A stretch of DNA of 8,751 nt from NCBI GenBank assembly GCA_938045085.1, contig CALINZ010000143.1:1-8751 (forward strand), in the 5' to 3' direction. The translations under genes and the position numbers were made by a program. Source of the DNA: an uncultured Collinsella sp. Lineage in GTDB: Bacteria > Actinomycetota > Coriobacteriia > Coriobacteriales > Coriobacteriaceae. Under the pieces are notes generated by a model, which searched no databases, was not told the origin of the DNA, and saw nothing but the letters and a program-made list of their open reading frames with translations. How positions within the stretch are numbered: the stretch's first letter is position 1; the number at the start of each line of letters is the position of its first letter. Positions 1 through 6,948 of this stretch are shown here, one piece after another.

Positions 1-372
1 ACGGCGCAGCTCGTAGGTGTTTTCGGTCTTGGTGTTCACGTTGCGCCCGCGATAGTTGATCTCGCCCTCCACGCGGCAGCCGCGAATCTCGCGATTCATG
101 AGGTTGAGGCTACGCAAGAAGGTCGACTTACCGCAGCCCGAAGGCCCAATGAGCGCCGTGATCTCGCCCTTGTGGAAGTCGAGCGACGTATTGTGCAGTG
201 CATGGTGGTCGCCATAGTACACGTTGACGTCCTTGGTGGAGAGCACGACCTCGTCGCTCACGGCCTTGCCGCTCACGCGCACGCGCTTCTCGCTCTCCCC
301 CACGCTCGACAGGAAGTCCCGGGTGTCGGACGATGCCGCTTCGGTTGCGGGCGTTACATTCATCTCGCTCAT
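1..372 (-). CDS. pstB: Phosphate ABC transporter ATP-binding protein PstB (partial, 3' end missing)
   Basis: PstB is the cytoplasmic ATPase that powers the PstSCAB phosphate importer. The 124 visible residues include the Walker A motif GPSGCGKST at about residues 76-84, preceded by the A-loop-like YYGDHHAL near residue 52. The fragment ends before the Q-loop, ABC signature and Walker B, which lie outside the window. The start ATG at 372 overlaps the pstA stop codon in an ATGA arrangement, indicating translational coupling. A second in-frame ATG at 363 is an alternative. The protein carries about 40 residues before the ABC fold, longer than the short leader of the E. coli protein (from memory). 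It is the last pst gene seen; phoU often follows but would be outside the window. Family assignment is very secure. Confidence 0.95.
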   Translation of the reverse strand, partial: MSEMNVTPATEAASSDTRDFLSSVGESEKRVRVSGKAVSDEVVLSTKDVNVYYGDHHALHNTSLDFHKGEITALIGPSGCGKSTFLRSLNLMNREIRGCRVEGEINYRGRNVNTKTENTYELRR

Positions 373-1295
373 TCGGCCGTCATCTTCCTTGCCAGTTGCT
401 TGCCCACAATGCGGGCGATTACGTTAAACAGCAGCACGCAAATCATCAGCAGTGCAGCGGTGCCCCAGACGATCTGCTGGGCCTCGGGGCTGCCCTCGCC
501 ATAGATCTTGTAGATGTGCACGGCGAGCGACTCGCCGGGACGGAACACGTTCCAAGCGCAGGTGGGGCTCGACAGGTTAAAGCTCAAGAAGTTCAGGCGA
601 ACCGGCGAGCTCATACCCGAGGTAAAAAGCAGTGCTGCGGCCTCGCCAAACACGCGACCGGCCGAAAGCACGATGCCCGTCACGATGGCAGGCATGGCCT
701 CGGGGATCAGGATGTGCAGCGTGGCCTCCCAGCGAGTGAGGCCCATGGCCAGGCACGCATCGCGCTGGGCCTGCGGCACGTCCTCGAGCGCCTGCTGGAT
801 CACGCGCACCAGGATGGGGATGTTGAACATCGTGAGCGCGACGGCGCCGGAGATGATGGAGTACTTCCAGCCCAGCTGCACCGAGAACACCAGAAAACCG
901 AACATGCCGACGACGATGGAAGGCAGCGAGGACAACGTCTCGATGGCGGTGGAGGCGATGTCGCGGATGGGCCCATTCGGCGCGTACTCAACCAAAAAGA
1001 CCGCGCCACCCAGGCTGATGGGCACCGAGATGATCAGGGTGATCAGCAGCAGGTAGAACGAGTCGAACAGCTGGTAGAGCACGCCGCCCTGCGTTCCGTT
1101 GGCGCGCGACGGCTCCGTGAGAAAGCCCGGCTGGAACAGCGTCGAGATGCCCTCGAACAGGATATAGGCCACCATGGAGACGACGATGAGCATGACGATG
1201 GCGACGATCGCCGTCAACACGCCCGTGGCGAAGCGGTCCTGCTTTTGGACACGCCCGAGCCTCGCCTCGTCGATGTGGATACGCGTGCTAGCCAC
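369..1295 (-). CDS. pstA: Phosphate ABC transporter permease PstA
   Basis: PstA is one of the two membrane-spanning subunits of the high-affinity phosphate importer. The 308-residue product has a cytoplasmic N-terminus, a first hydrophobic helix at about residues 25-47 and further membrane segments. A cytoplasmic EAA-type loop, DACLAMGLTRWEATLHILIP, contacts the ATPase, and the family-typical GRVFGEAAALLFTSG follows. Length and motifs are normal for the family and the frame is intact. The start is a GTG at 1295, lying inside the end of pstC (8-bp overlap) with a purine-rich AAGGGGGCGAAGG just upstream that also encodes the PstC tail. Its translation is therefore probably coupled to pstC, which matters because pstC carries a frameshift. 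Confidence 0.95.
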   Translation of the reverse strand: MASTRIHIDEARLGRVQKQDRFATGVLTAIVAIVMLIVVSMVAYILFEGISTLFQPGFLTEPSRANGTQGGVLYQLFDSFYLLLITLIISVPISLGGAVFLVEYAPNGPIRDIASTAIETLSSLPSIVVGMFGFLVFSVQLGWKYSIISGAVALTMFNIPILVRVIQQALEDVPQAQRDACLAMGLTRWEATLHILIPEAMPAIVTGIVLSAGRVFGEAAALLFTSGMSSPVRLNFLSFNLSSPTCAWNVFRPGESLAVHIYKIYGEGSPEAQQIVWGTAALLMICVLLFNVIARIVGKQLARKMTAE

Positions 1296-2180
1296 GAGCC
1301 TTCGCCCCCTTGCGGCCGATAAGGTGGATGATCAGGATGAAGATGAGACTCATGCCCATCAGCAGCAGGCCGAGCGCCCACAGAACATCGTCTTGGGCCG
1401 AGCCCTCGGCATAGACTGCCATGGACGTGGTGAGCGTGGTGGTGATGGTGGACGCCGGCGACAGCAGCGACGTCGGCATGGCCTCGATGCCGCCGATGAC
1501 CATGCGCACGGCGAGCGTCTCGCCAAAGGCGCGGGTCATGCCCAAGATAACCGCGGTCATGAGCGACGGCATGGCGGACTTGAGCACCACGTGCCAGATG
1601 GTCTGCCAGCGGGTGTAGCCCAGCGCGAGCGAGCCCTGTCGGCGCGCAGGCCATCGACCGAAAGCGTGGTCATGGTCGGCAGGATCATGACGGCCAGCAC
1701 GATGGCGCCGGGCAAGATGCCCAGGCCCGTGCTCACGTGGAAAACGCTCTTCATAAGACCGACGACCACGTGAAAACCGATCAGGCCAAAGACGACCGAG
1801 GGGATGCCGGTCAAAAGCTCAATGAGCGGCTGAAAGATCTTAGAGCCAAACTTAGGGCTAATCTCGACCGCAAAGATGGCAGAGCCGATGGCGATGGGCA
1901 GCGCGATGAGCGTGGAGAGCACCATGACCGCAAACGAGGTGACAATCAGGGGCAGGGCGCCGGTGTAGGGCAGGCCGCTTTCGGCTGTGTTGGCCAGGTC
2001 CCACTTGGTGCCGGTGAAGAACTCGACGACCGAAACGCCGTCCTTGAGAAAAGCCGAGAGGCCCTTTTGGGCGACCATAAAGATGAGCGCGGCAACGACA
2101 AGCGTCACGAGCGCAACGCACGCGCCCGTGACGCCCAGGCCCACGTTCTCAAGGTCGCGCTTTGGCAGCTGTTTTGCCAT
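1288..2180 (-). pseudogene. pstC: Phosphate ABC transporter permease PstC, split by a frameshift
   Basis: PstC pairs with PstA to form the phosphate channel. Two adjacent reading frames together make a PstC. The upstream frame runs from ATG 2180 (Shine-Dalgarno-like GGAAAGG) through several membrane helices, including LLTGIPSVVFGLIGFHVVV, to LSVDGLRA. It then continues out of phase to a stop at 1557. The true continuation, GSLALGYTRWQTIWHVVLKS then GMTRAFGETLAVRMVIGG, is in another frame and ends at the TAG at 1288. The break lies near 1633-1645. PstC homologues, from memory, have about seven residues between LRA and GSLALG. Here only five nucleotides lie between them, so roughly 16 nt appear to be missing. 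Both halves are otherwise well preserved, so this is either a recent deletion or a sequence/assembly error. An ATG at 1590 begins the second half. Confidence 0.85.
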
Positions 2181-2204
2181 TGCAAACCTTTCCGGGGCGA
2201 TTAC

Positions 2205-3146
2205 TTATTTAGCGGAGACCTTGCCGCTGGCGTCCTTGACGACCTTCATGGCAGAGACGGGGATAAAGCCCTGCTCCTCGACGAGCTTGCCCTGGACGTC
2301 ATCGGAAAGCATGAACTCCAGGAAGGCCTTGGTGACCTCGTCGGCGTCCTTGGAGCAGTACATGTGCTCGGTAGCCCAGATCTTGAAGGAGTCATCAGTG
2401 ACATTCTTGCTCTTGGGCTCGACGCCCTCGACCTTGATGGCGTTGAACTTGGAGTCATCGAAGTGCGAGAAGTCGAGGTAGGAGATGGCGTTATCGGTGC
2501 TGCCCATCTGAGTCTGGACGTCGCCGGACTTGTCGAGCTCGGCGTCGCCCTTAAAGTCGACGGCCTCGTCGCCAAAGACGGCGGCCTCGAAGGTGGCGCG
2601 GGTGCCGGAGCCGGCCTTGCGGTTGAGGACGACGATGGTGGCGTCGTCGCCGCCGACCTCCTTCCAGTTGGTGATCTGGCCAGAGAAGATGCCCTTGAGC
2701 TGCTCGAGGGACAGGTCGTCGACCGTCACGTTCTTGGAGACGACGGGACCCATGCCCACGACGGCGACCTCATGGTCGACGAGGTTCTTGACCTGGTCGG
2801 CCTCGAGCTTGGTCTCGGCGAAGACGTCGGAGTTGCCGATGGTGACGGTGCCGGCGGCAACAGCGGTCAGGCCCTTGCCCGAACCGTTACCCGAGCCGGA
2901 GACGGAGACGTCCGGGTTGGCATCCATGAACTTCTCGGCAGCGGCCTCGACGAGAGCCTGGAACGAAGAGGCGCCGTCGTAGGTCACCTCGCCGGAGACA
3001 GACTCGGCAGCGGCAGCGGCGCTGCCCTTGTCGGCGGCATCGGATGCGCCGGAGCCGCCGCACCCAACGAGACCGAGACCGACGATGCTGGCAAGACCAC
3101 CAGCGAGGCCGAGGAACTGACGACGAGAATAAGCCTGATCGAGCAT
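2205..3146 (-). CDS. pstS: Phosphate-binding lipoprotein PstS
   Basis: PstS is the extracytoplasmic phosphate receptor that delivers ligand to PstCA. The 313-residue product begins MLDQAYSRRQFLGLAGG and has a lipobox LVGC with Cys29 as the likely lipidated residue. The SRRQFL stretch before the hydrophobic segment resembles a twin-arginine signal, so this may be a Tat-exported lipoprotein. A low-complexity Ser/Ala/Gly linker follows, then the binding fold with DGASSFQALVEA, SGSGNGSGKGL and the phosphate-loop-like KAGSGTRATFEAAVF. The start at 3146 is preferred over upstream in-frame codons (as far as 3236) because AAAGGAAG lies just before it and the signal peptide begins there. It is first in the pst operon, 24 bp before pstC with no terminator between. 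Expression is likely phosphate-starvation controlled, by family analogy. Confidence 0.95.
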   Translation of the reverse strand: MLDQAYSRRQFLGLAGGLASIVGLGLVGCGGSGASDAADKGSAAAAAESVSGEVTYDGASSFQALVEAAAEKFMDANPDVSVSGSGNGSGKGLTAVAAGTVTIGNSDVFAETKLEADQVKNLVDHEVAVVGMGPVVSKNVTVDDLSLEQLKGIFSGQITNWKEVGGDDATIVVLNRKAGSGTRATFEAAVFGDEAVDFKGDAELDKSGDVQTQMGSTDNAISYLDFSHFDDSKFNAIKVEGVEPKSKNVTDDSFKIWATEHMYCSKDADEVTKAFLEFMLSDDVQGKLVEEQGFIPVSAMKVVKDASGKVSAK

Positions 3147-3171
3147 GATCTTCCTTTCATACATGCGATTC

Positions 3172-3188
3172 GCGGGCACCCTGCCCGC
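3172..3188 (-). other. Small hairpin in the pstS 5' leader
   Basis: A perfect 6-bp inverted repeat (GCGGGC/GCCCGC, 5-nt loop) lies about 26 nt upstream of the pstS start codon, just before the ribosome binding site. It would form a short, GC-rich stem in the pstS leader RNA. There is no U-run directly after it, so it is not a normal terminator. It could affect mRNA stability or be chance in GC-rich DNA. Confidence 0.35.
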
Positions 3189-3292
3189 TTTGCTGTTTGG
3201 AAAGATACGGCCTCGATCGGGCAGCACCAGCGCCAACTGCGGTTTTTTACGGGCATCTGATAGACCCTTACCGCAAGCGCAGCACGGCCTTT

Positions 3293-3309
3293 ACAAACGA
3301 ATAACAAAC
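3293..3309 (-). promoter_or_regulatory. Possible PhoP-type direct repeat upstream of pstS
   Basis: Read on the minus strand, GTTTGT occurs twice, separated by TATTC, giving a repeat period of exactly 11 bp (3304-3309 and 3293-3298). PhoP/PhoB family regulators bind direct repeats with about one helical turn between units, and the pst operon is a classical target. Only two units are visible, and a convincing -10 element at canonical distance was not found. The remainder of the 3147-3350 leader shows no gene. Confidence 0.3.
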
Positions 3310-3350
3310 CCGGCATTTAGCGTGGCGCGCCTTTTACACCAATAAAAACA

Positions 3351-3419
3351 AAGTTGCGGTGAAATAGTTCCTGCTTGGCCATCAAATGGCCCATTCTAGG
3401 AACTATTCCACCGCAACTT
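3351..3419 (-). terminator. Long-stem intrinsic terminator after the dipeptidase gene
   Basis: Two 22-nt arms (3351-3372 and 3398-3419) are inverted copies with a single difference (A at 3362 opposite C at 3408). In minus-strand RNA that position becomes a G-U pair, so the stem is fully paired only in that direction. A second small stem, GGCCAT-CAA-ATGGCC (3377-3391), sits inside the loop. On the minus strand the structure is followed by TGTTTTTATT, a U-rich tract. It lies 22 bp after the dipeptidase stop and would end that transcript before the pst leader. The unusual arm length also allows a palindromic repeat element doing double duty as terminator. Confidence 0.8.
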
Positions 3420-3441
3420 AGATTGGCAAAACGCCGCAACC

Positions 3442-4878
3442 TTAAAGCTCGAGCTCGTTGAGCCTTAAGATCGCAACAATATAGATCTTGAGCGCCTGCT
3501 TGAGCTGTTCCTCGTTGGCGCACTCGTTGGGGCCGTGCATCTGGCCGCCCCACGAGGGCAGCTCCAGGCCGGTCTCCTCGGGGCCAAACGAGACGGCGCG
3601 GGCAAAGTTGCGCGCGTACGTGCCGCCGCCCATGGCAAAGGGTTCAGCATGCTTGCCGGTGAACTCGTTATAGGTATCGATAAGCGCCTTCACGGCCGGA
3701 TCATCGGCAGAGACCGAGAACGGCACCTTCGCGCGACCCAGCTGGCACGTCACGCCGAAACGGCCCACGAGCGGATCGAGCTGCTCGCGGATGGTATCGG
3801 CACTCGTGCTGTCGGGGAAGCGCACGTCGATGACCTGCTCGATATGGCCATCCGCCACGCGGATGACGCCAGCGTTGCAGGTAAGCGGGCCAAACGCCGG
3901 ACTCGTCGCATCGATACCCAGGCCGCGGCCATAGGCGTCCGCATGCACAAAGGCCAAAAACTTGACAAACTCGTGCTCGGCGGGCGTCAACAGGCGCTTG
4001 TCACGGGCGCCAAACGCGTCCTCGGCCTCGCGCAGATACGCCACGATCAGGCCGACAGCGTTGATAGTGCCCTCAGGCATCGAGGCATGACCGCCAATGC
4101 CGTGGGCAAAAATCTGCGCATGCCCGTTATCGAGTGTCGTGATCTCAAGGCGATCGGCGTTCTCGACCGGCGCCGGCAGCTCATCGGCGGCAATCGCGAG
4201 CTCGCAGATGGACTGCGACGGAATGGCATTGCTCGCCTCGGCGCCGCTCCACGACACGATGCGCCCGCCGTCGATCTTGGAGCTCACGAACGTCGCCCCA
4301 AACTGGCCCTTCTCGGCATTGCAGACCGGGAACTCGGCATCGGGCGTAAACAAAAAGTCGGGGTCTGCGTGGTTCTCCAGATAATGGTGAACGTCGGACA
4401 TGCCCACTTCCTCATCGCAGCCCAGCAGCGCGCGGAAAGCATAGCGCGGGGTAATGCCGTGCTTGAGCAGATAAGCGCCGGCGTAGAGCGACAGCACCGC
4501 CGGACCCTTGTCGTCAATCACGCCGCGACCGAGCAGCCAGCCCTCGCGGCGCTCCATCGCAAACGGGTCGGTGTTCCAACCGGGGCCAGCGGGAACCACG
4601 TCCACGTGGCAGATAGTCGCGAGCTGCTTGTCGCCGCGACCCGGGATATCGGCGATTCCCACATAGCCCCCGTCGTCGCTCGTCTGATAGCCGAGCTTTT
4701 GCGCAATGCCGAGCGCGCAATCGAGCGCGTCACGGACCGGGCGGCCAAACGGCGCACCGGGCTCCGCATCGGCAGCAACGGCCACGGACGGATAGCTCAC
4801 CAGTTGTTCGATATCGGCAACGACATCCTCCCAGACCTCGTCGACATACTCGGCAACGCTCTGCTCCACCTGATTCAT
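3442..4878 (-). CDS. M20 family dipeptidase, PepV/Sapep type
   Basis: Predicted cytosolic zinc-dependent dipeptidase of 478 residues, the usual length for the PepV/Sapep group. Metal-site motifs appear in family order: CHVDVVPAGPGWNTDPF with His91; GRGVIDDKGPAV with Asp122/Asp123; LLGCDEEVGMSD with catalytic Glu156/Glu157; FTPDAEFPVCNAEKG with Asp180; and a C-terminal QMHGPNE with His448. The lid/dimerisation-type domain lies between about residues 190 and 390. Start ATG 4878 is chosen because AAGGAGG lies 7 nt upstream; the frame extends upstream as an unlikely longer product. It follows the HAD gene by 55 bp with no terminator, so the two are probably co-transcribed, and the hairpin at 3351-3419 ends the unit. 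The natural substrate cannot be read from sequence, but hydrolysis of Xaa-peptides for amino-acid supply is the family role. Confidence 0.93.
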   Translation of the reverse strand: MNQVEQSVAEYVDEVWEDVVADIEQLVSYPSVAVAADAEPGAPFGRPVRDALDCALGIAQKLGYQTSDDGGYVGIADIPGRGDKQLATICHVDVVPAGPGWNTDPFAMERREGWLLGRGVIDDKGPAVLSLYAGAYLLKHGITPRYAFRALLGCDEEVGMSDVHHYLENHADPDFLFTPDAEFPVCNAEKGQFGATFVSSKIDGGRIVSWSGAEASNAIPSQSICELAIAADELPAPVENADRLEITTLDNGHAQIFAHGIGGHASMPEGTINAVGLIVAYLREAEDAFGARDKRLLTPAEHEFVKFLAFVHADAYGRGLGIDATSPAFGPLTCNAGVIRVADGHIEQVIDVRFPDSTSADTIREQLDPLVGRFGVTCQLGRAKVPFSVSADDPAVKALIDTYNEFTGKHAEPFAMGGGTYARNFARAVSFGPEETGLELPSWGGQMHGPNECANEEQLKQALKIYIVAILRLNELEL

Positions 4879-4933
4879 GAACGACCTCCTTACCAATGAG
4901 CGACGGGTACGCCCGCCCCTCACATTATGTCTA

Positions 4934-5596
4934 TTAGATAGCGAAAAGTTTAGCAAGCTCGGCCACCGAGTGCACCACCGCATCGGCGCCCGCGGCCTCG
5001 TGCTCCCCCGGCGCTGCCGCGCCCGAATAGATGCCAATGCACGGCACGTCCATCGCGTGCGCGCCCTCCACATCGTTAAAGCGATCGCCGATCATCACGG
5101 CATCGTCGGCCGTCGCGCCGAGCGCCGCCAGGGCATCGCGAACCGAATCGGCCTTGGTCTCGCGTCCCTGCGGCGGATTCATGCCAACCACAGCTTCGAA
5201 CTGGCAAAGCCCCAGCTCATGAACCATATCGATGCACTTCGCCTCCATGCGAGACGTCGCCACGGCCATACGCTTGCCCTGGGCGGCCAACCCATCCAGC
5301 AGCTCGGGGACCCCATCGAACACGGGGTACTCCTCCGGCCCCAGCTCATCAAAAAAGGCGCGGTACTCGTCGGCCACCACAAGCGACTCCTCGCGGGAAA
5401 AGCCGTAAAAGTCGTGAAAGCTCTTCCACAGGGGCGGCCCGATCATACGGCGCAGATCACCCATCTGCGCCTCCGAAAACCCGCGCGCAGCCAGCGTCTT
5501 GCGCGTCGAGGTCATCACTGCCCGGCCCGTATCTGCCACCGTGCCGTCAAAATCGAACAACACGACCGGCCGTTTGCCTATCTCCAACGCCTCCAT
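4934..5596 (-). CDS. HAD-superfamily hydrolase, phosphoglycolate-phosphatase-like
   Basis: Predicted cytosolic phosphatase of the haloacid dehalogenase superfamily, about 220 residues. Motif I is LFDFDGTVADT, with the nucleophile Asp at about residue 15 and acid/base Asp at 17. An all-alpha cap (about residues 25-90, including RRMIGPPLWKSFHDFYGFS) follows, placing it in the Gph/PgmB-like subgroup. Motif II is the VATSR segment and motif IV is MIGDRFNDVEGA. The start at 5596 is favoured because GAGG lies 7 nt before it; ATGs at 5602 and 5629 are in frame but less well spaced. It is first in a likely two-gene unit with the dipeptidase and is divergent from degV. Substrate is unknown: phosphoglycolate, sugar phosphates or nucleotides are all possible. 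Confidence 0.9.
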   Translation of the reverse strand: MEALEIGKRPVVLFDFDGTVADTGRAVMTSTRKTLAARGFSEAQMGDLRRMIGPPLWKSFHDFYGFSREESLVVADEYRAFFDELGPEEYPVFDGVPELLDGLAAQGKRMAVATSRMEAKCIDMVHELGLCQFEAVVGMNPPQGRETKADSVRDALAALGATADDAVMIGDRFNDVEGAHAMDVPCIGIYSGAAAPGEHEAAGADAVVHSVAELAKLFAI

Positions 5597-5752
5597 CGGC
5601 ATTCCTCTTCCCCAGTTGACGATTTCCACACCGACACTTCAAACTGTTGACTATTCAACAATTGAACCTAGTAATGTGGAACGACTCTACTATACTTGTC
5701 GCACTTTGCTCTCAGAAGGCGGCGCGCAAGCGCCCCAACGAAAGGTGCAATT
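5597..5752. promoter_or_regulatory. Divergent intergenic region between the HAD gene and degV
   Basis: This 156-bp region must carry start signals for both genes. It is AT-rich in a GC-rich background. On the plus strand, TATACT at 5691-5696 is a good -10 candidate for degV about 50 nt before its ribosome binding site, but no good -35 lies at 16-18 bp. TTGAAC (5662-5667) is too far at 23 bp. Two overlapping dyads, TGTTGA-CTAT-TCAACA (5645-5660) and TTCAA-CAA-TTGAA (5654-5666), could be an operator. No clear promoter for the minus-strand HAD gene was found. Confidence 0.45.
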
Positions 5753-6613
5753 ATGTCTTTTGCCATCATAACCGACTCCACGTCGGACATCTCCCCCGCC
5801 CACGCTCAAGAGCTCGGCATTTACGTGATTCCGCTGCATGTGATTATCGAGGGCGAGGACCTGCTCGACCAGGTGCAGATTACCGCCGAGGAATACGTCG
5901 CGCGCATGGCCGGCTCCGAGCAACTGCCGCACACCTCGCAGCCGAGCGCCGGCGAGTTCAAGGCACTCTTTGACCGCGTGCTCGCCGACGGCCATGATAG
6001 CGCCATCTTTATCTCACTGTGCAGCGAGTGGTCCGCCTGCTATGCCAACGCCAGCCTGACGGCCGAAACGCACGAACTCGACGTGCGCTGCATCGACTCG
6101 CGCACCGGCTCGGGTGCCGAGGGCCTGCTGGTGGAGTACGCGCGGGCCATGCGCGAAGATGGCCGCAGCCTGGACGAGACCGAGGCGCAGATCCGCGCGA
6201 CGCTGCCCGACGCCCACCTGCTGCTGATTCCCCGCACGCTCGAGAATCTCGTTAAGAACGGCCGCGCGCCCAAGCTCGCCGGCCAGCTCACGCAAATGCT
6301 CAACATTCGCCTGGCCGTTTCGCCGGAGTGGAAATCGGGCGAGATCAAGGCAATCAAAAAGGGCCGCGGCGCCAAGCGCATCGTCGCCAACACCATGGCA
6401 GATTGCCTCGCGTTTTTGGACGAGCACCCGGGCTCAAGCGTGCGCGTGCTCACGACCGGCGCCGCCGAGGAGCAGGAACTTGTCAACGAGGCGCTCGCGG
6501 GCCAGGACTACGTAGACGCCGGCACCGGCCCCATCGGCTGCACCATCGCCACCCACGTAGGCGTCGACGCCATCGCCATCAGCTACTGCCCCCGCTACCA
6601 ACCTGCCAAATAG
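5753..6613 (+). CDS. DegV family fatty-acid-binding protein
   Basis: DegV proteins bind a single fatty acid; some (FakB) present it to the kinase FakA for phosphorylation and entry into phospholipid synthesis. The 286-residue product begins MSFAIITDSTSDIS, the classical N-terminal DegV signature, and has HTSQPSAGEFKALF at about residues 60-73, contributing to the ligand site. The C-terminal segment GPIGCTIATHVGVDAIAISY corresponds to the family's usual GxxIGxHxGPG region but is degenerate, lacking the Gly-Pro-Gly. Start ATG 5753 has AAAGG 7 nt upstream; an in-frame TTG at 5696 overlaps the promoter and is unlikely. The gene stands alone, divergent from the HAD gene, with its own terminator. 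No fakA-like DAK-domain gene is visible nearby, so a role as FakB is by family only. Confidence 0.93.
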   Translation: MSFAIITDSTSDISPAHAQELGIYVIPLHVIIEGEDLLDQVQITAEEYVARMAGSEQLPHTSQPSAGEFKALFDRVLADGHDSAIFISLCSEWSACYANASLTAETHELDVRCIDSRTGSGAEGLLVEYARAMREDGRSLDETEAQIRATLPDAHLLLIPRTLENLVKNGRAPKLAGQLTQMLNIRLAVSPEWKSGEIKAIKKGRGAKRIVANTMADCLAFLDEHPGSSVRVLTTGAAEEQELVNEALAGQDYVDAGTGPIGCTIATHVGVDAIAISYCPRYQPAK

Positions 6614-6636
6614 GGACAGGTTTATTTTGGCAGGTT
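6600..6636 (+). terminator. Intrinsic terminator overlapping the degV stop codon
   Basis: AACCTGCCAAA (6600-6610) and TTTGGCAGGTT (6626-6636) form a perfect 11-bp stem with a 15-nt loop. It is followed by a short T-rich tail (TTTTAT, 6635-6640). The degV TAG stop (6611-6613) is the first codon of the loop, so the left arm encodes the last DegV residues. This should insulate degV from the primase-helicase gene downstream. Confidence 0.7.
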
Positions 6637-6921
6637 TTATCTGGGCAAACGTCCAGCGCCAACAAATACCAGCCTGACTAGATCGGGCAGGCAGGAGCTA
6701 TCGAACAACCAAGGTACAGCCAGCCGTAGCAAAGCCATCATGCCGGTGCACCCCAACTCAAGGCGCGCCGGCATCCCTTTAGGAATTGCGGTGGGAAAGG
6801 GGCCGAATAGTCGAAAGACAGCGAACCGCCGAATGCCGCTCACGGAGCGGCACCCCACTATCACCGAACCAAAATCAAAGTCGAGTATCTCAAATAGCCG
6901 AAATGGCGTACCCTCATCCCA
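6637..6921. other. Gene-poor stretch before the primase-helicase gene, with two dyads
   Basis: No convincing gene is seen. The primase-helicase frame is closed upstream by a TAG at 6895-6897. Two inverted repeats stand out: ATGCCGG (6740-6746)/CCGGCAT (6768-6774), and TGCCGCT (6834-6840)/AGCGGCA (6846-6852) with a 5-nt loop. Neither is followed by a proper T-run. The region presumably contains the promoter for the downstream gene, but no -35/-10 pair could be assigned. The ORFs crossing it on either strand have no recognisable protein features. Confidence 0.4.
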
Positions 6922-6948
6922 ATGAACGCAGACAAGAATGGCATTCAA

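Noticed and set aside
333..1322. Plus-strand open frame (329 aa) opposite pstA
   Set aside because: A His/Arg/Gln/Asp-rich antisense translation of a membrane protein gene, with no ribosome binding site or known motif.
1288..2180. Programmed ribosomal frameshifting as an explanation for split pstC
   Set aside because: No slippery heptamer is apparent at the junction, and the loop also appears short of several codons, which points to deletion or sequence error.
1737..3260. Long plus-strand open frame (507 aa) opposite pstC and pstS
   Set aside because: It lies antisense to two clearly recognised genes. The product is a repetitive Asp/Gly/Val/Leu-rich translation typical of the opposite strand of GC-rich coding DNA, with no recognisable domain.
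3535..4899. Plus-strand open frame (454 aa) opposite the dipeptidase gene
   Set aside because: It mirrors a gene whose catalytic motifs are complete on the minus strand. Its Arg/His/Ala-rich translation has no family features.
6834..6852. Hairpin considered as a terminator
   Set aside because: The stem is good, but no T-run follows on either strand, so it is listed only as a dyad in the intergenic entry.
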